Part shown: positions 29,001 through 35,400 of the stretch, piece by piece | How positions within the stretch are numbered: position 1 is the first letter of the stretch | How the letters are laid out: every line of letters starts with the position of its first letter | NCBI GenBank assembly: GCA_965248255.1 | Contig: CBDFIW010000002.1 | Location: 1,170,062 to 1,234,061, forward strand | Direction: 5' to 3' | DNA from: JAKZVK01 sp965248255 | GTDB taxonomy: Bacteria; Acidobacteriota; Terriglobia; Bryobacterales; UBA6623 | Length of the DNA stretch: 64,000 bases | Position numbers and translations under genes: made by a program | Notes under the pieces: generated by a model | Seen by the model: the letters and a program-made list of their open reading frames with translations, nothing else | Database searches by the model: none | What the model was told of the DNA's origin: nothing

Positions 29001-29297
29001 GACAAGATCCAGCGGGCCAACCTGGACGGGAGCGGGGTGGAAGACCTCGTTACCTCGGGATTGATCTCTCCCACCGGTCTGGCGCTGGACACCTCAGGAG
29101 TCGGAGGAGGCGGGGCGCAACCGCTCGCTCCAACAAGCCAAGCGGCGTTCGACAGCCTCTTCGTCGGGAAGGTCCTGTCTTCGACTTCTTTATCCCGAAC
29201 CACTTCGGCGGACAGGAGGAGTTTAGTATTTCATTCCTCTCCTCCGGACGTGCTCGCGTTTTTAGCGGCCATTCCGGTGGGACCTATGAGTACGTGA
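23034..29297 (+). CDS. Giant secreted multi-propeller protein (NHL, FN3, CARDB, YWTD repeats)
   Basis: 2087 aa. A signal peptide (FAAALLLIAFALPFIPAAEAQ) follows; the start may be GTG 23034 or TTG 23139. In order: six NHL repeats (GVAVDGAGNLYIADSQNNRIRKV type, to about residue 405); one fibronectin III-like domain; two copies of a 220-residue unit beginning YYFPHLA.GASWQTTITYINYSS; a CARDB-like domain; six YWTD repeats (KMYWTD...KIQRANLDGSGVEDL); a second CARDB-like domain; six YWTD; then six more. Eighteen YWTD units in three sets of six plus six NHL would make four six-bladed beta-propellers. It probably serves at the cell surface in adhesion or binding. The frame breaks near 29175, leaving a conserved C-terminal domain out of frame. 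Confidence 0.82.
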   Translation: MHKILRAESRPAVSTGHDCQGSPSLSCQVLPKVSLLNDPLRYGGGLARFAAALLLIAFALPFIPAAEAQTGIGTITTVAGTGEGSFGGDGGPAVRSQLHEPRGVAVDGAGNLYIADSQNNRIRKVDSTGTITTVAGTGAFGFSGDGGPAVRSQLYFPSGVTVDGAGNLYIADSGNHRIRKVDSRGTITTVAGTGFGFSSGDGGPAVEARLSYPEGVALDGAGNLYIAASGNHRIRKVDSRGTITTIAGTGESGFSGDGGPAVRSQLYFPTGVALDGAGNLYIGDLYNHRIRKVDSRGTITTIAGTGESGFSGDGGPAIAAQFNSPTGVALDGAGNLYIGDLYNHRIRKVDSRGTITTIAGKGVPPGFSGDGGPATEAHLYAPWGVAADGAGNLYIADTSNHRIRKVIPGGSEWFSISAATPYSLTVEWKEPENTGSAITDYDVRYREVGSGGDFIDARHEGTARTATLTGLRPGTAYEVQVRASNATGTGAWSQLGVVRTSPLQTGDQIYYFPHLAAGASWQTTITYINYSSEVVSCTTEFLSDQGTPLLVSFADRGTVVSRSDVLPPQGSVHQETNVGLTLAPGWARASCTGPLKASLLFRQRNGAGVPVAEAGVNATRVAATRFVVFAEQGVGKAGTGVAYANPSATAALVTFTAKDAEGRVLARANRTLLAGGHDAQNMASLFGLSSFSGSLEITSTEPIVSLSLNFEAAPVFSSLPPGEVDAAAQGTTTYYFPHLAVGASWQTTITYINYSSQQVSCTTEFISDHGSPLLVSFADRGTVVSRSDVLPAGGSVHQETNVDLSAPLAPGWARTTCSGPVKASLLFRQYNSAGLPVAEAGVNATRVAAIRFVTFAEQGEGKSGTGVAYANPSATAAHVTFTARDTEGQVLASVVRTLLAEGHDAQNMASLFGLPSFSGSLEITSTEPIVSLSLNFEAAPVFSSLPPGEVDAAPDVPGMIPMTGAPDLVVQIPFVPVSDSAPAAGANFILSVTVRNVGDAKASATTLRYYRSNEPTISSSDTPVGTDAVSALAASGASAESIRLTAPASAGTYYYGACVDPVSGESQSGNNCSQSVLVTVSGGGSGAGKMYWTDLVTDKIQRANLDGSGVEDLVTSTSGLIYPSSLALDLGAGKMYWTDSATHKIQRANLDGSGVEDLLTRTSGLLWPSSLALDLGAGKMYWTDEDWDKIQRANLDGSGVEDLVTRTSGLRKPTGLALDPGAGKMYWTDWLTTKIQRANLDGSGVEDLLTSTSGLMYPLSLALDLGAGKMYWTDWYTDKIQRANLDGSGVEDLVTLTWYLDGPTSLALDLGAGKMYWTDDGMDKIQRANLDGSGVEDLVTSGLGTPLGLALDTSGAGGGGGSSLPDLVLETPSVSVSTLRTAQSFDFRVTVRNQGGLRSVATTLRYYRSNDPTISSSDTPVGTDAVSALAASGASAESIRLTAPASAGTYYYGACADPVSGESRTGNNCSQSVRVTVSGGSSGGNSGAGKMYWADAGTAKIQRANLDGSGVEDLVTSTSGLITPIGLALDLGAGKMYWTDEVTDKIQRANLDGSGVEDLLTLGLSALSGLALDLGAGKMYWTDSATHKIQRANLDGSGVEDLVTLGLSGPRGLALDPGAGKMYWTDAVTDKIQRANLDGSGVEDLVTSGLRAPFGLALDLGAGKMYWTDAVTDKIQRANLDGGGVEDLVTLGLSGPRGLALDLGADKMYWTDYGTAKIQRANLDGSGVEDLGTSTSGLSAPFGLALDTSGAAGGGGGSGAGKMYWTDYGTDKIQRANLDGSGVEDLVTSGLRVPRGLALDLGAGKMYWTDDGPDKIQRANLDGSGVEDLVTSGLIYPSALELDLGAGKMYWVDGGTRKIQRANLDGSGVEDLVTSGVIGPSGLALDPDAGKMYWTDVGTRKIQRANLDGSGVEDLLTRTSGLLWPSSLALDLGAGKMYWTDADTNKIQRANLDGSGVEDLLTSTSGLRTPNSLALDLGAGKMYWVDSRTDKIQRANLDGSGVEDLVTSGLISPTGLALDTSGVGGGGAQPLAPTSQAAFDSLFVGKVLSSTSLSRTTSADRRSLVFHSSPPDVLAFLAAIPVGPMST
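23241..24260 (+). repeat. Six tandem NHL-repeat units (about 165-170 nt each)
   Basis: Near-identical DNA units encode GTITTVAGTG...GDGGPA...GVALDGAGNLYIA....NHRIRKVDSRG. Units 4 and 5 are almost identical at DNA level, showing recent duplication or gene conversion. Six units match a closed six-bladed NHL propeller. Confidence 0.85.
26290..29095 (+). repeat. Eighteen YWTD repeat units in three blocks of six
   Basis: Units of about 120-130 nt encode GAGKMYWTD...DKIQRANLDGSGVEDLVT..GL..P.GLALDL. Six lie before 27090, six between 27490 and 28290, and six between 28310 and 29090. CARDB-like or Gly-rich linkers ending in LALDTSGA separate them. The repeats are highly identical at DNA level, so slippage and assembly collapse are both possible. 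Confidence 0.85.
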
Positions 29298-29488
29298 GCA
29301 CTGGGCTGAACACGGGGACACTCACGGTGGCGACCAGCCGCGACGGCGGTGGGAACACTCCCATAGCGCACACGCACGACATCATCGCGCAGTTGACCTT
29401 CACGACCACGACCACCGGCACCGCCACCGGGTCCCTTGACGGAAGCGCGGGCCCTAGGACCTTGAACTTCCGCATCATCGATCCGTGA
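29172..29488 (+). pseudogene. Out-of-frame C-terminal domain of the propeller protein
   Basis: After FDSLFVGKVL the annotated frame ends within 40 codons. The -1 frame reads VFDFFIPNHFGGQEEFSISF, then GRARVFSGHSGGTYEYVSTGLN, and ends at 29488 after a Thr-rich stretch. This looks like an intact beta-domain of about 105 residues, so a one-base loss near 29172-29180 probably truncated the giant protein. From 29489 to 29610 I see nothing. Confidence 0.65.
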
Positions 29489-29610
29489 CGGCCTTCTGCT
29501 GGGTTCGCCGTGTGAGGCACGCTTGAACTACTCCAGCAAGGAGGACGCTTCCTCTCGGCGCACCCGTGCCGCTAGTAAGGGTAGCGACCCGATTCGTGCA
29601 GAAATACACG

Positions 29611-29735
29611 CTAAGGGCTCGGCTTGAGCCCTCGGGTGCGCAGGAAGCTGTAGAGGGTAGTACGGGAGACGCCCATGAGCTTGGCGATGGCGGTCTTGGA
29701 AACGCCTGACCTGACCGGCCCTTTTTGTACCAAGT
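29611..29735 (-). pseudogene. Serine recombinase (resolvase/invertase) C-terminal HTH remnant
   Basis: The minus-strand frame reads RSGVSKTAIAKLMGVSRTTLYSFLRTRGLKPSP and then stops at 29611. This is the DNA-binding helix-turn-helix at the C-terminus of Hin/Tn3-resolvase-type recombinases. No catalytic domain is present upstream. It is a leftover of a mobile element. Confidence 0.7.
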
Positions 29736-29769
29736 GGAAAGAGCGAGAATCCACTTGAGGAGGAAGTCA

Positions 29770-29931
29770 GGTCATGCGCGCTCCGACGACGGTCTGGTAG
29801 TGAAGAGAGCGGGAAAGGGCGAGGATGGCAATTGGCTGCTGCTCAGCGATAATCCCTTATGGAAACCCTTGCCCTGGCCTGGCAATGCTGAGATCATTGG
29901 CGAAGTGAAGTGGATGGGAAGGACGTGGTGA
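29770..29931 (+). pseudogene. S24/LexA-like repressor C-terminal remnant
   Basis: DDGLVVKRAGKGEDGNWLLLSDNPLWKPLPWPGNAEIIGEVKWMGRTW matches the end of the S24 peptidase domain of phage-type repressors (VKRL...LLSDN..Y.P......IIGEV.W.GR). No N-terminal HTH or catalytic Ser/Lys is visible upstream. It is a truncated relic of a phage or integrative element. A weak open frame (29910-30224) overlaps it and the AraC fragment; I do not recognise it as a gene. Confidence 0.65.
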
Positions 29932-30141
29932 ACGGAGACAACCATGAGACTGCACCGCACAACAAGCCGTTCGTCGAGGCTGTCACGCTCCTCCAAGCCG
30001 CTAAGAACGAGCCGTTAGCGCCAGCCAAACTGGCGTTGCTCGTCTATAAGTACGTAAACCGGCAGGGGAACGCTTGGCCTCTGGCGCCGGATGGTTTGTC
30101 ATTTTGCGCCAAGTGCCTTCTTGGGACTATATTTGGTTTCA

Positions 30142-30184
30142 ATGAAGCCGGAACCGGGGCTGTTGGTCCGCGCCTTTTGGCCGA
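30142..30184 (+). pseudogene. 5' fragment of an AraC-type regulator split by IS1595
   Basis: ATG 30142 reads MKPEPGLLVRAFWP up to the target sequence TTTTGGCCGA (30175-30184). Joining this to the copy of the same sequence at 31212-31221 restores the frame as AFWPIADGLRALGFDP. This is seen directly by rejoining the flanks. Confidence 0.75.
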
Positions 30185-30186
30185 AA

Positions 30187-31211
30187 TGGGGTATTTACTT
30201 GACTCAGGTAGCCCCAAGATGTAGTATGCGGTGCGATGGAGGACTATCCGCGGAACTTGGCTGAGTTCGAGGCCCGCTTTGCGACGGAGGAGGCTTGTCG
30301 GGATTATCTGTTCCAGCTGCGCTGGCCGGAAGGATTCCGCTGTCCGCGCTGCGGACACGGCGCGGCTTGGCCGGTCCGGCAAGGGCTGTGGGAGTGCTCG
30401 GGCTGCGGTCGGCAGACCTCGGTCACCGCTGGCACGGTGTTCCAGGACACTCGTCAGCCCCTGCGGCTGTGGTTGCGAGCCATCTGGTGGGTGACCAGTC
30501 AGAAAAACGGAGTGAGTGCCCTGGGGCTGCAGCGAGTCTTGGGGCTGGGCAGCTACAAGACGGCCTGGAGCTGGCTGCACAAGTTGCGCCGCGCCATGGT
30601 GCGCCCCGGTCGCGACCGCCTCAGCGGCCGTGTGGAGGTGGACGAGACGTACTGGGGCAGCCCAGAAGAGGGCGTGCGCGGTCGCCAGACCTATACCAAA
30701 TCGTTGATTGCCATCGCCGCCCAGGAGGACGGCAGGGGAACGGGACGGCTTCGGATGCGCAGAGTCCGGGATGCGAGCGCAGAAAGCTTGATGCCCTTTG
30801 CCGAAGAAGCGATTGAACGGGGCAGCACGGTTCATACCGACGGCTGGCTGGGCTATGAGCCGCTACAGAAGCGCGGCTACCGGCACGAAGTAACGTTCCT
30901 CGATGAGGGGCCGGAGTCGGCCTCGAAGCTGCTGCCCCGAGTGCACCGCGTGGCGTCGCTTTTGAAGCGTTGGCTGCTGGGGACGCATCAGGGGGCCGTC
31001 AACCCCGAGCATCTGGACTACTACCTGGACGAGTTTACCTTCCGCTTTAATCGACGCAACTCTCGCAGCCGAGGGAAGCTCTTCTATCGACTTGTGCAAC
31101 AGGCGGTCGCCATCGACCCCGTGCCATACAAGTCCATCATCGGCGGCACTGAAAATGCTGCTTCTGTCGACCACAAGATGTAGGGGTCACCTGAGTCAAG
31201 TAAATACCCCA
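30187..31211 (+). mobile_element. IS1595-family insertion sequence
   Basis: Ends are 23-bp perfect inverted repeats at 30187-30209 and 31189-31211, reading TGGGGTATTTACTTGACTCA on the left. A 9-bp direct repeat TTTGGCCGA flanks it (30176-30184 and 31213-31221), offset from the inverted repeats by two bases on the left and one on the right. It contains one transposase gene and interrupts an AraC-family regulator. Confidence 0.88.
30236..31183 (+). CDS. IS1595-family transposase
   Basis: 315 aa. The N-terminal zinc ribbon (FRCPRCGH...WECSGCGRQ, residues 36-62) is characteristic of IS1595. The ISXO2-like catalytic domain has its first Asp in VEVDETYWG (near residue 136), the second in VHTDGWLGYE (near 202) and the last acidic region in YYLDEFTFRFNRRNSR (near 260). 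Frame intact. Its coding region fills most of the element. Confidence 0.93.
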   Translation: MEDYPRNLAEFEARFATEEACRDYLFQLRWPEGFRCPRCGHGAAWPVRQGLWECSGCGRQTSVTAGTVFQDTRQPLRLWLRAIWWVTSQKNGVSALGLQRVLGLGSYKTAWSWLHKLRRAMVRPGRDRLSGRVEVDETYWGSPEEGVRGRQTYTKSLIAIAAQEDGRGTGRLRMRRVRDASAESLMPFAEEAIERGSTVHTDGWLGYEPLQKRGYRHEVTFLDEGPESASKLLPRVHRVASLLKRWLLGTHQGAVNPEHLDYYLDEFTFRFNRRNSRSRGKLFYRLVQQAVAIDPVPYKSIIGGTENAASVDHKM

Positions 31212-31212
31212 G

Positions 31213-31472
31213 TTTGGCCGATTGCGGATGGGCTGCGAGCGTTGGGATTCGACCCGTTGACCATCCTGCGGCGGTCAGGCGTTTCCCAACTCGACCTGAA
31301 GAATCCCGATGCGCGCATCCCACATTCGGCTGCTATCGGGTTTTGGGATCAAGCTGTGAACGTCACGGGAGATCAGGACTTGGGCCTGCACTTAGCCGAG
31401 CGCGCCCTTGACCGGCTCGACCACAAAGCCAACGAGCATGAAAGTACTTTCAGAACAGCACGACCGAACTGA
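31213..31472 (+). pseudogene. AraC-type regulator fragment (arabinose-binding-like N-domain)
   Basis: The reading VWPIADGLRALGFDPLTILRRSGVSQLDLKNPDARIPHSAAIGFWDQAVNVTGDQDLGLHLAERA matches the N-terminal ligand domain of one AraC-regulator family. After AERA the family similarity stops and the frame ends at 31472 with no DNA-binding domain, so the gene was broken twice: by IS1595 and by a downstream deletion. From 31473 to 31998 the sequence is comparatively AT-rich, and I see no gene in it. Confidence 0.65.
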
Positions 31473-31998
31473 CCGACTTTTGGAACAGTCCTGGTACAGT
31501 TGAGCCCTTTCGGGGGCTCGGATACTGTCCATGGACACGGGGGCAGGCTGAAAACAGTAGAGTTAAGTGGTGAGCCGCTTGCAACCCTCTTCATAACCAC
31601 TCACCGTTTGGCCTAGAGAATAAGTCCTTATATATAAATGGGTTATGGAATTTAGGCCGTTGCGAAAAAGCGGAAGCGGGGTTGACGTGGATTTCCGTTT
31701 TTCCTATCAAGAAATTGGAGGTGGAAACGCTGTCAACCGTATTTCCGCCCTCTATGTTAAAAATGGCCTTCCGCTGACCTGTGGTCCAGGATATCTGGTT
31801 CGTCATTCCGGACGCTGTTGCCAGACCCTTGCTAGCCCAATCGTTGCTCAGTCGTCATCGTGAGTCTCTGTTATAGGACCGCCTCCTCCAGGCTCATCCC
31901 ATCTCTCTGCAAGGCCACCAGCTAGTTGGCCTCGTCAGGATCTAGCGCTCGACGCGGGACAGCGCGGTTAGCCCGTCCCCTACAAAAGCACATCCGCC

Positions 31999-32241
31999 TC
32001 AGCCGACGATCTTCAAGGCCAGATACGGCACCAGATTGAACAGCAGCACGCCAAACTTGAAGACTGCCATGCCGCCGTAATGGATCGCGTTGAACGCCTC
32101 AAGCGAGATCTTGAAGAGCCTTCGATGACAGCGATAGGTAAAGTCTTGCGCCACTGTGACGAACAGAAACCACCAGATAAGAATCCCTACATTAATGATC
32201 GTACACCAGCCTAGAAAAGCGCTCACAGTTTCCATGGTCAT
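31999..32241 (-). CDS. Small two-helix membrane protein, DUF6868-like
   Basis: 80 aa with two hydrophobic segments (CTIINVGILIWWFLFVTVA and GMAVFKFGVLLFNLVPYLAL). It matches the pattern I know for DUF6868: METVSAFLGWCTIIN..., YRCHRRLFKISLEAFNAIHYGGMA. A GGAGG-like site precedes the ATG. It lies downstream of the cytochrome genes on the same strand, but a role in electron transfer is only inference. Confidence 0.7.
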   Translation of the reverse strand: MTMETVSAFLGWCTIINVGILIWWFLFVTVAQDFTYRCHRRLFKISLEAFNAIHYGGMAVFKFGVLLFNLVPYLALKIVG

Positions 32242-32326
32242 CGGATTACCTCCTTAAAGGAATGTTGTTGCGGGCCGGCAACGACAGGAGCATCAATGTA
32301 CGAACGGGCGCCTCCACGACCACCCG

Positions 32327-32539
32327 TCACTCGCTCCTGGTCACGACCGACCACAAGTAGAGCAGCATCCCGGCACCCACAAGCAGGACCCCCGGACCCA
32401 GGAAGAGAAAGAGTGAGACGGTGTGGTTCCAGAACAGGGTGGCCACTTCGATGACGATCCCCGCCGCGATCAGTATCCCGGCCCATCGAAGGCGGGTGGC
32501 CAGTGCGGGGGGAAGCCTGGATTGTCGATCCGAAATCAC
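32327..32539 (-). CDS. 70-aa membrane protein coupled to the tetraheme cytochrome
   Basis: The GTG at 32539 overlaps the TGA of the upstream cytochrome gene (GTGA), which suggests translational coupling. The protein has two hydrophobic helices (LRWAGILIAAGIVIEVATLFW and LFLFLGPGVLLVGAGMLLYLW). Family unknown. Given the overlap it probably forms part of the same membrane electron-transfer unit. Confidence 0.6.
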   Translation of the reverse strand: MISDRQSRLPPALATRLRWAGILIAAGIVIEVATLFWNHTVSLFLFLGPGVLLVGAGMLLYLWSVVTRSE

Positions 32540-33153
32540 GGCTTCACCTCCGGGTCCCAGCGCCCAAAGCGGTCCAGCTTGTCCACTTCGTGGACCAGGT
32601 TGTGACACATGAGACACGACTTGTCGCCGGCCAACAGCTCGTTCTTAAAGGGCGCGTGGGCTGTTTCCTGCTCATAGGATCGAGCCCCTTGATGGCACTG
32701 GAAGCAGGCCCGGTTTGAATACGGCTCATAGAGCTGGACCGGGTCGGAGGCGGCACCCCAAAAGTTGTGCCATACGTGCCTCACGCCCCGCATCTTGTCG
32801 TCCAGATCCCCAAACATGGTGTAGTCGGTGTGGCAGGTGTAACAAGCCCGATCGGCGGGAATCCGTTTGTTCTGATAGTGAGACGCGGGAAGAAAACGGG
32901 CATCGTCGATGTAGAGACTCTCCCCGTAGGGCTTGATGGTGTGACACGACAGGCAGAACTCGGTCGTCTGGGCCTGCTGATAGTGCCGGCCGGCACCCCC
33001 CAACAGCAAGAGCCCGGGCAGCACGAAGAGAACGACAAATGCCAGCACCTTGCCTCCCACGGTGGCCGCCGTCTCGGGCCGGCGAACCAGAATCGCGATG
33101 ACGGCAAGGGTTGCCGCGGCCAGAACCAACACGCTCACGGACAAACCGGACAA
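32536..33153 (-). CDS. NapC/NirT-like membrane tetraheme cytochrome c
   Basis: A TTG start at 33153 is chosen because AGGAGGAG lies just upstream; it gives 205 aa. Hydrophobic segments (VSVLVLAAATLAVIAILV and VLAFVVLFVLPGLLLL) are followed by four CxxCH haem sites: CLSCH, CYTCH, CFQCH and CLMCH. This pattern fits a quinol-oxidising NapC/NirT-type cytochrome that passes electrons to a periplasmic partner. The octaheme HAO-like gene lies 53 nt upstream on the same strand, so the two probably form one complex, as in haoA-haoC pairs. Confidence 0.82.
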   Translation of the reverse strand: MSGLSVSVLVLAAATLAVIAILVRRPETAATVGGKVLAFVVLFVLPGLLLLGGAGRHYQQAQTTEFCLSCHTIKPYGESLYIDDARFLPASHYQNKRIPADRACYTCHTDYTMFGDLDDKMRGVRHVWHNFWGAASDPVQLYEPYSNRACFQCHQGARSYEQETAHAPFKNELLAGDKSCLMCHNLVHEVDKLDRFGRWDPEVKP

Positions 33154-33206
33154 TTCCTGCTCCTCCTCGCTGGCCAACAGCCCGCGGCATAAGTCACGAC
33201 GGGCTG

Positions 33207-34553
33207 CTAACGGTTTCTGCGCAGTTCCCGGGCCAACGTCTTGATCTCCGTCAAGTCCTGCAACATCTCGCTCCAACCGTACCAGAGAGCGTAGTCCGGG
33301 TTGTTGTGAAACGTTCCCTGAAACGCCCGCATCCGGTGTTCCAGGTGCATCTTGAAGAGTCTCTGCTCGATAACGGTGGGCGCATCGTGGAAAGCCAGCA
33401 GATCGGGAAAGTCGTAGGCATAGTGGTCTGGTTTCTGAAGCACTCCGTCGCGGTAGAGGGCTGTAACGATCCGGATCGCCTCGGCCAGCAATCGGTCCGC
33501 CTCCCGGATCATCTCGTCCCCTTTTTTCAATTCGGCGTGAACCAGATTGGTGGAGTGGCACTGTTCGCAGACCTGGATCATTCGGTCCCGCTCCGCCTGC
33601 CAATCCTGCTGGGTGAGCCGGGCAACGTCGGCTCCCTTGACCACCTCCAGGCGCGCCGTCGGATTTCCTTCCGGATCCAGGACGCCCAAGGCCTGGAGAA
33701 TGGTGACGCGGTCGGCCGCCCATTGCTCGTCCTCCGGCAGGGGTAGGCGTACCGCCAGAAAGCCCCAGGCTGTGCGCACTTCATGATTCCCTTTGGGCAT
33801 GTGGCAGATTTGACAGGTGGGCGCCGCGGCTTCTGCGGGCAGAATTCCGCTCTGTTTGAGCGCGTGTCGCACTCCGTGCTTCGACGAGGAATACATCTCC
33901 CACTGCGGGTGGTCCATCCCCATGTGACACGTTCGGCAGGCTTGTGGCTCACGCGCCTCCTTGACCGAGAAGAGGTGCCGGGTATGGCAGGCGTCACAGG
34001 AGGCCAGACCGAACAGGACGCCCTCGTCCTTCAACTGTCGGATCTCGTCTTCGCTCTTAACCCCGACTTGATGGCATCCCCCGCAGCCCTTCATGCCGCC
34101 GGTGAGGGCCATGGGCAGCCAATGGGTCGTCGGCATAGCCTTCATGCTGGCCCACGCCAAGGCGTGCTTGCCCGCATTGAATTGCTCGGTTTGGATCGGA
34201 TGACAGGTCCCGCAGACCTCCGGCGTGGCGGTCTTGACCAGCGCGACGTCGTCCGCCGTGCGATGCTCGTCACCATGACAGAGAGAGCAATCTACGCCCT
34301 CGGACCGGTGCCGGCTCAATTCCCAGTCGGTGACGATGTTGGGCGTCACCTCCCGATGGCAATCCACACACGCGGACGTGGTTAGGGCCGAGTCTTCCCC
34401 GCCCCCGCACGCGGCCAGCGCTAGTAAAACCAGTAGTAGCAGGCAGCCGACTGTCCGGCGCTGTCTTCTTGGTCCCACCTGGTTGCGATCTGGCCGAAGT
34501 CGCCTCCGCAGCGTGCATCCCTGTCGAACACTTGTTGTCCACATTCTCGCCAT
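33207..34553 (-). CDS. Octaheme hydroxylamine-oxidoreductase-like cytochrome c (lipoprotein)
   Basis: Eight CxxCH sites can be counted: CVDCH, CSLCH, CGTCH, CGGCH, CDACH, CRTCH, CQICH and CEQCH. The N-terminus, from ATG 34553, ends in the lipobox LALAAC, so the protein is a lipid-anchored periplasmic enzyme of about 448 aa. The C-terminal helical region (MHLEHRMRAFQGTFHNNPDYALWYGWSEM) matches the octaheme HAO family. Family members either oxidise hydroxylamine or, in NapC-linked versions, reduce nitrite or hydroxylamine. The adjacent NapC/NirT gene favours reduction. Whether the P460-crosslinking Tyr is present cannot be decided by eye. Confidence 0.82.
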   Translation of the reverse strand: MARMWTTSVRQGCTLRRRLRPDRNQVGPRRQRRTVGCLLLLVLLALAACGGGEDSALTTSACVDCHREVTPNIVTDWELSRHRSEGVDCSLCHGDEHRTADDVALVKTATPEVCGTCHPIQTEQFNAGKHALAWASMKAMPTTHWLPMALTGGMKGCGGCHQVGVKSEDEIRQLKDEGVLFGLASCDACHTRHLFSVKEAREPQACRTCHMGMDHPQWEMYSSSKHGVRHALKQSGILPAEAAAPTCQICHMPKGNHEVRTAWGFLAVRLPLPEDEQWAADRVTILQALGVLDPEGNPTARLEVVKGADVARLTQQDWQAERDRMIQVCEQCHSTNLVHAELKKGDEMIREADRLLAEAIRIVTALYRDGVLQKPDHYAYDFPDLLAFHDAPTVIEQRLFKMHLEHRMRAFQGTFHNNPDYALWYGWSEMLQDLTEIKTLARELRRNR

Positions 34554-34624
34554 TGTACAATTCTCTTCAATAATCACTCGCCTTGCTTCAAGGCGTATGG
34601 TTGGAGTTCCACCGACTCGTTCCT

Positions 34625-35122
34625 CTACGGAAGCGCGAATTCGTGCTCTGGATGTTTGATGGTCAACACCGGGCACGGAGCCATCTGCACGACCTTTTCT
34701 GCCACGCTCCCGATCAGTGCGTGAGATATTCCGGTCCGGCCGTGGGTGGCCAGAACGATCAGGTCGATGTTGTGATTCTTGGCATAGCGGACAATAGAGA
34801 CGTGCGGTACGCCGGTCTCGAGACTGGCTTGGACATCGACGCCCTCGACCTTGCTCTTTATAGCGCTCACTTGGGCCTGGGCGGCCGCTTCGTATTGGTG
34901 AAAAGCATCGGTATTCACTCCCGGAAAGTCGGCACTTGCCATGGCCAACAAGGGCAACTCGAGAACGTGCAGTAGATGCAGCCTTGCGCTGCAGGCCGAG
35001 GCAAATTGTCGGGCACAATTCGGCTCTTCCGGGTTTCTAGTGGGTGGCACCGGCCCACGAGGGGGCAAGCAAGCGACCGCACTTGAGGACCGTCGATCGA
35101 TGGAGTGCCGATTGGGGCGCAC
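34625..35122 (-). pseudogene. Universal stress protein, N-terminally truncated
   Basis: From about 35030 the frame reads CARQFASACSARLHLLHVLELP, then VRYAKNHNIDLIVLATHGRTGISHALIGSVAEKVVQMAPCPVLTI, the UspA fold with its ATP-binding G-x2-G-x9-G-S motif. The expected first strand (ILVPTDFS-type) is missing; the open frame upstream to GTG 35122 encodes unrelated Arg/Pro-rich sequence. It is probably a 5'-deleted gene. It lies just upstream of the HAO-like gene on the same strand. Confidence 0.6.
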
Positions 35123-35361
35123 TCGCGCTGATGGTGGAAAGGTGGCTCGTTCCGCTTATCTCCTTTCCCTCGTAATAAGTTAGGCTCTTCAGATCGACCC
35201 GGAGCGGTCAAGGGCGCGCGCTGGGCGTGGCGAAGCGAACCCTTGACGGCGAGGACCGATCTGGAATCGTTCGAGGCGAGGGAAAGGGGATTCAGGCCGT
35301 CCTAGCCCAGGCCACCCTCTAAGAACCCAGAAGAGCCCCCTTTTTCCGATCCAGCAAATTC

Positions 35362-35395
35362 GGGGCGGAAGCGTTGTTTAGGACATTTCCGCCCC
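35362..35395 (-). terminator. Hairpin after the monooxygenase gene
   Basis: GGGGCGGAA (35362-35370) pairs perfectly with TTCCGCCCC (35387-35395). It begins 6 nt past the monooxygenase stop at 35401. On the minus strand an A/T-poor spacer precedes a modest run of A (plus-strand T's at 35339-35345). It fits a transcription stop. Confidence 0.5.
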
Positions 35396-35400
35396 GCCGG

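Noticed and set aside
29910..30224. 104-codon frame before the IS1595 element
   Set aside because: It overlaps the rejoined AraC regulator start and ends inside the element; no recognised pattern, so not called as a gene.
31645..31863. Small open frame in the AT-rich gap after the AraC fragment
   Set aside because: No ribosome binding site, no family pattern, and the opposite strand is equally open.
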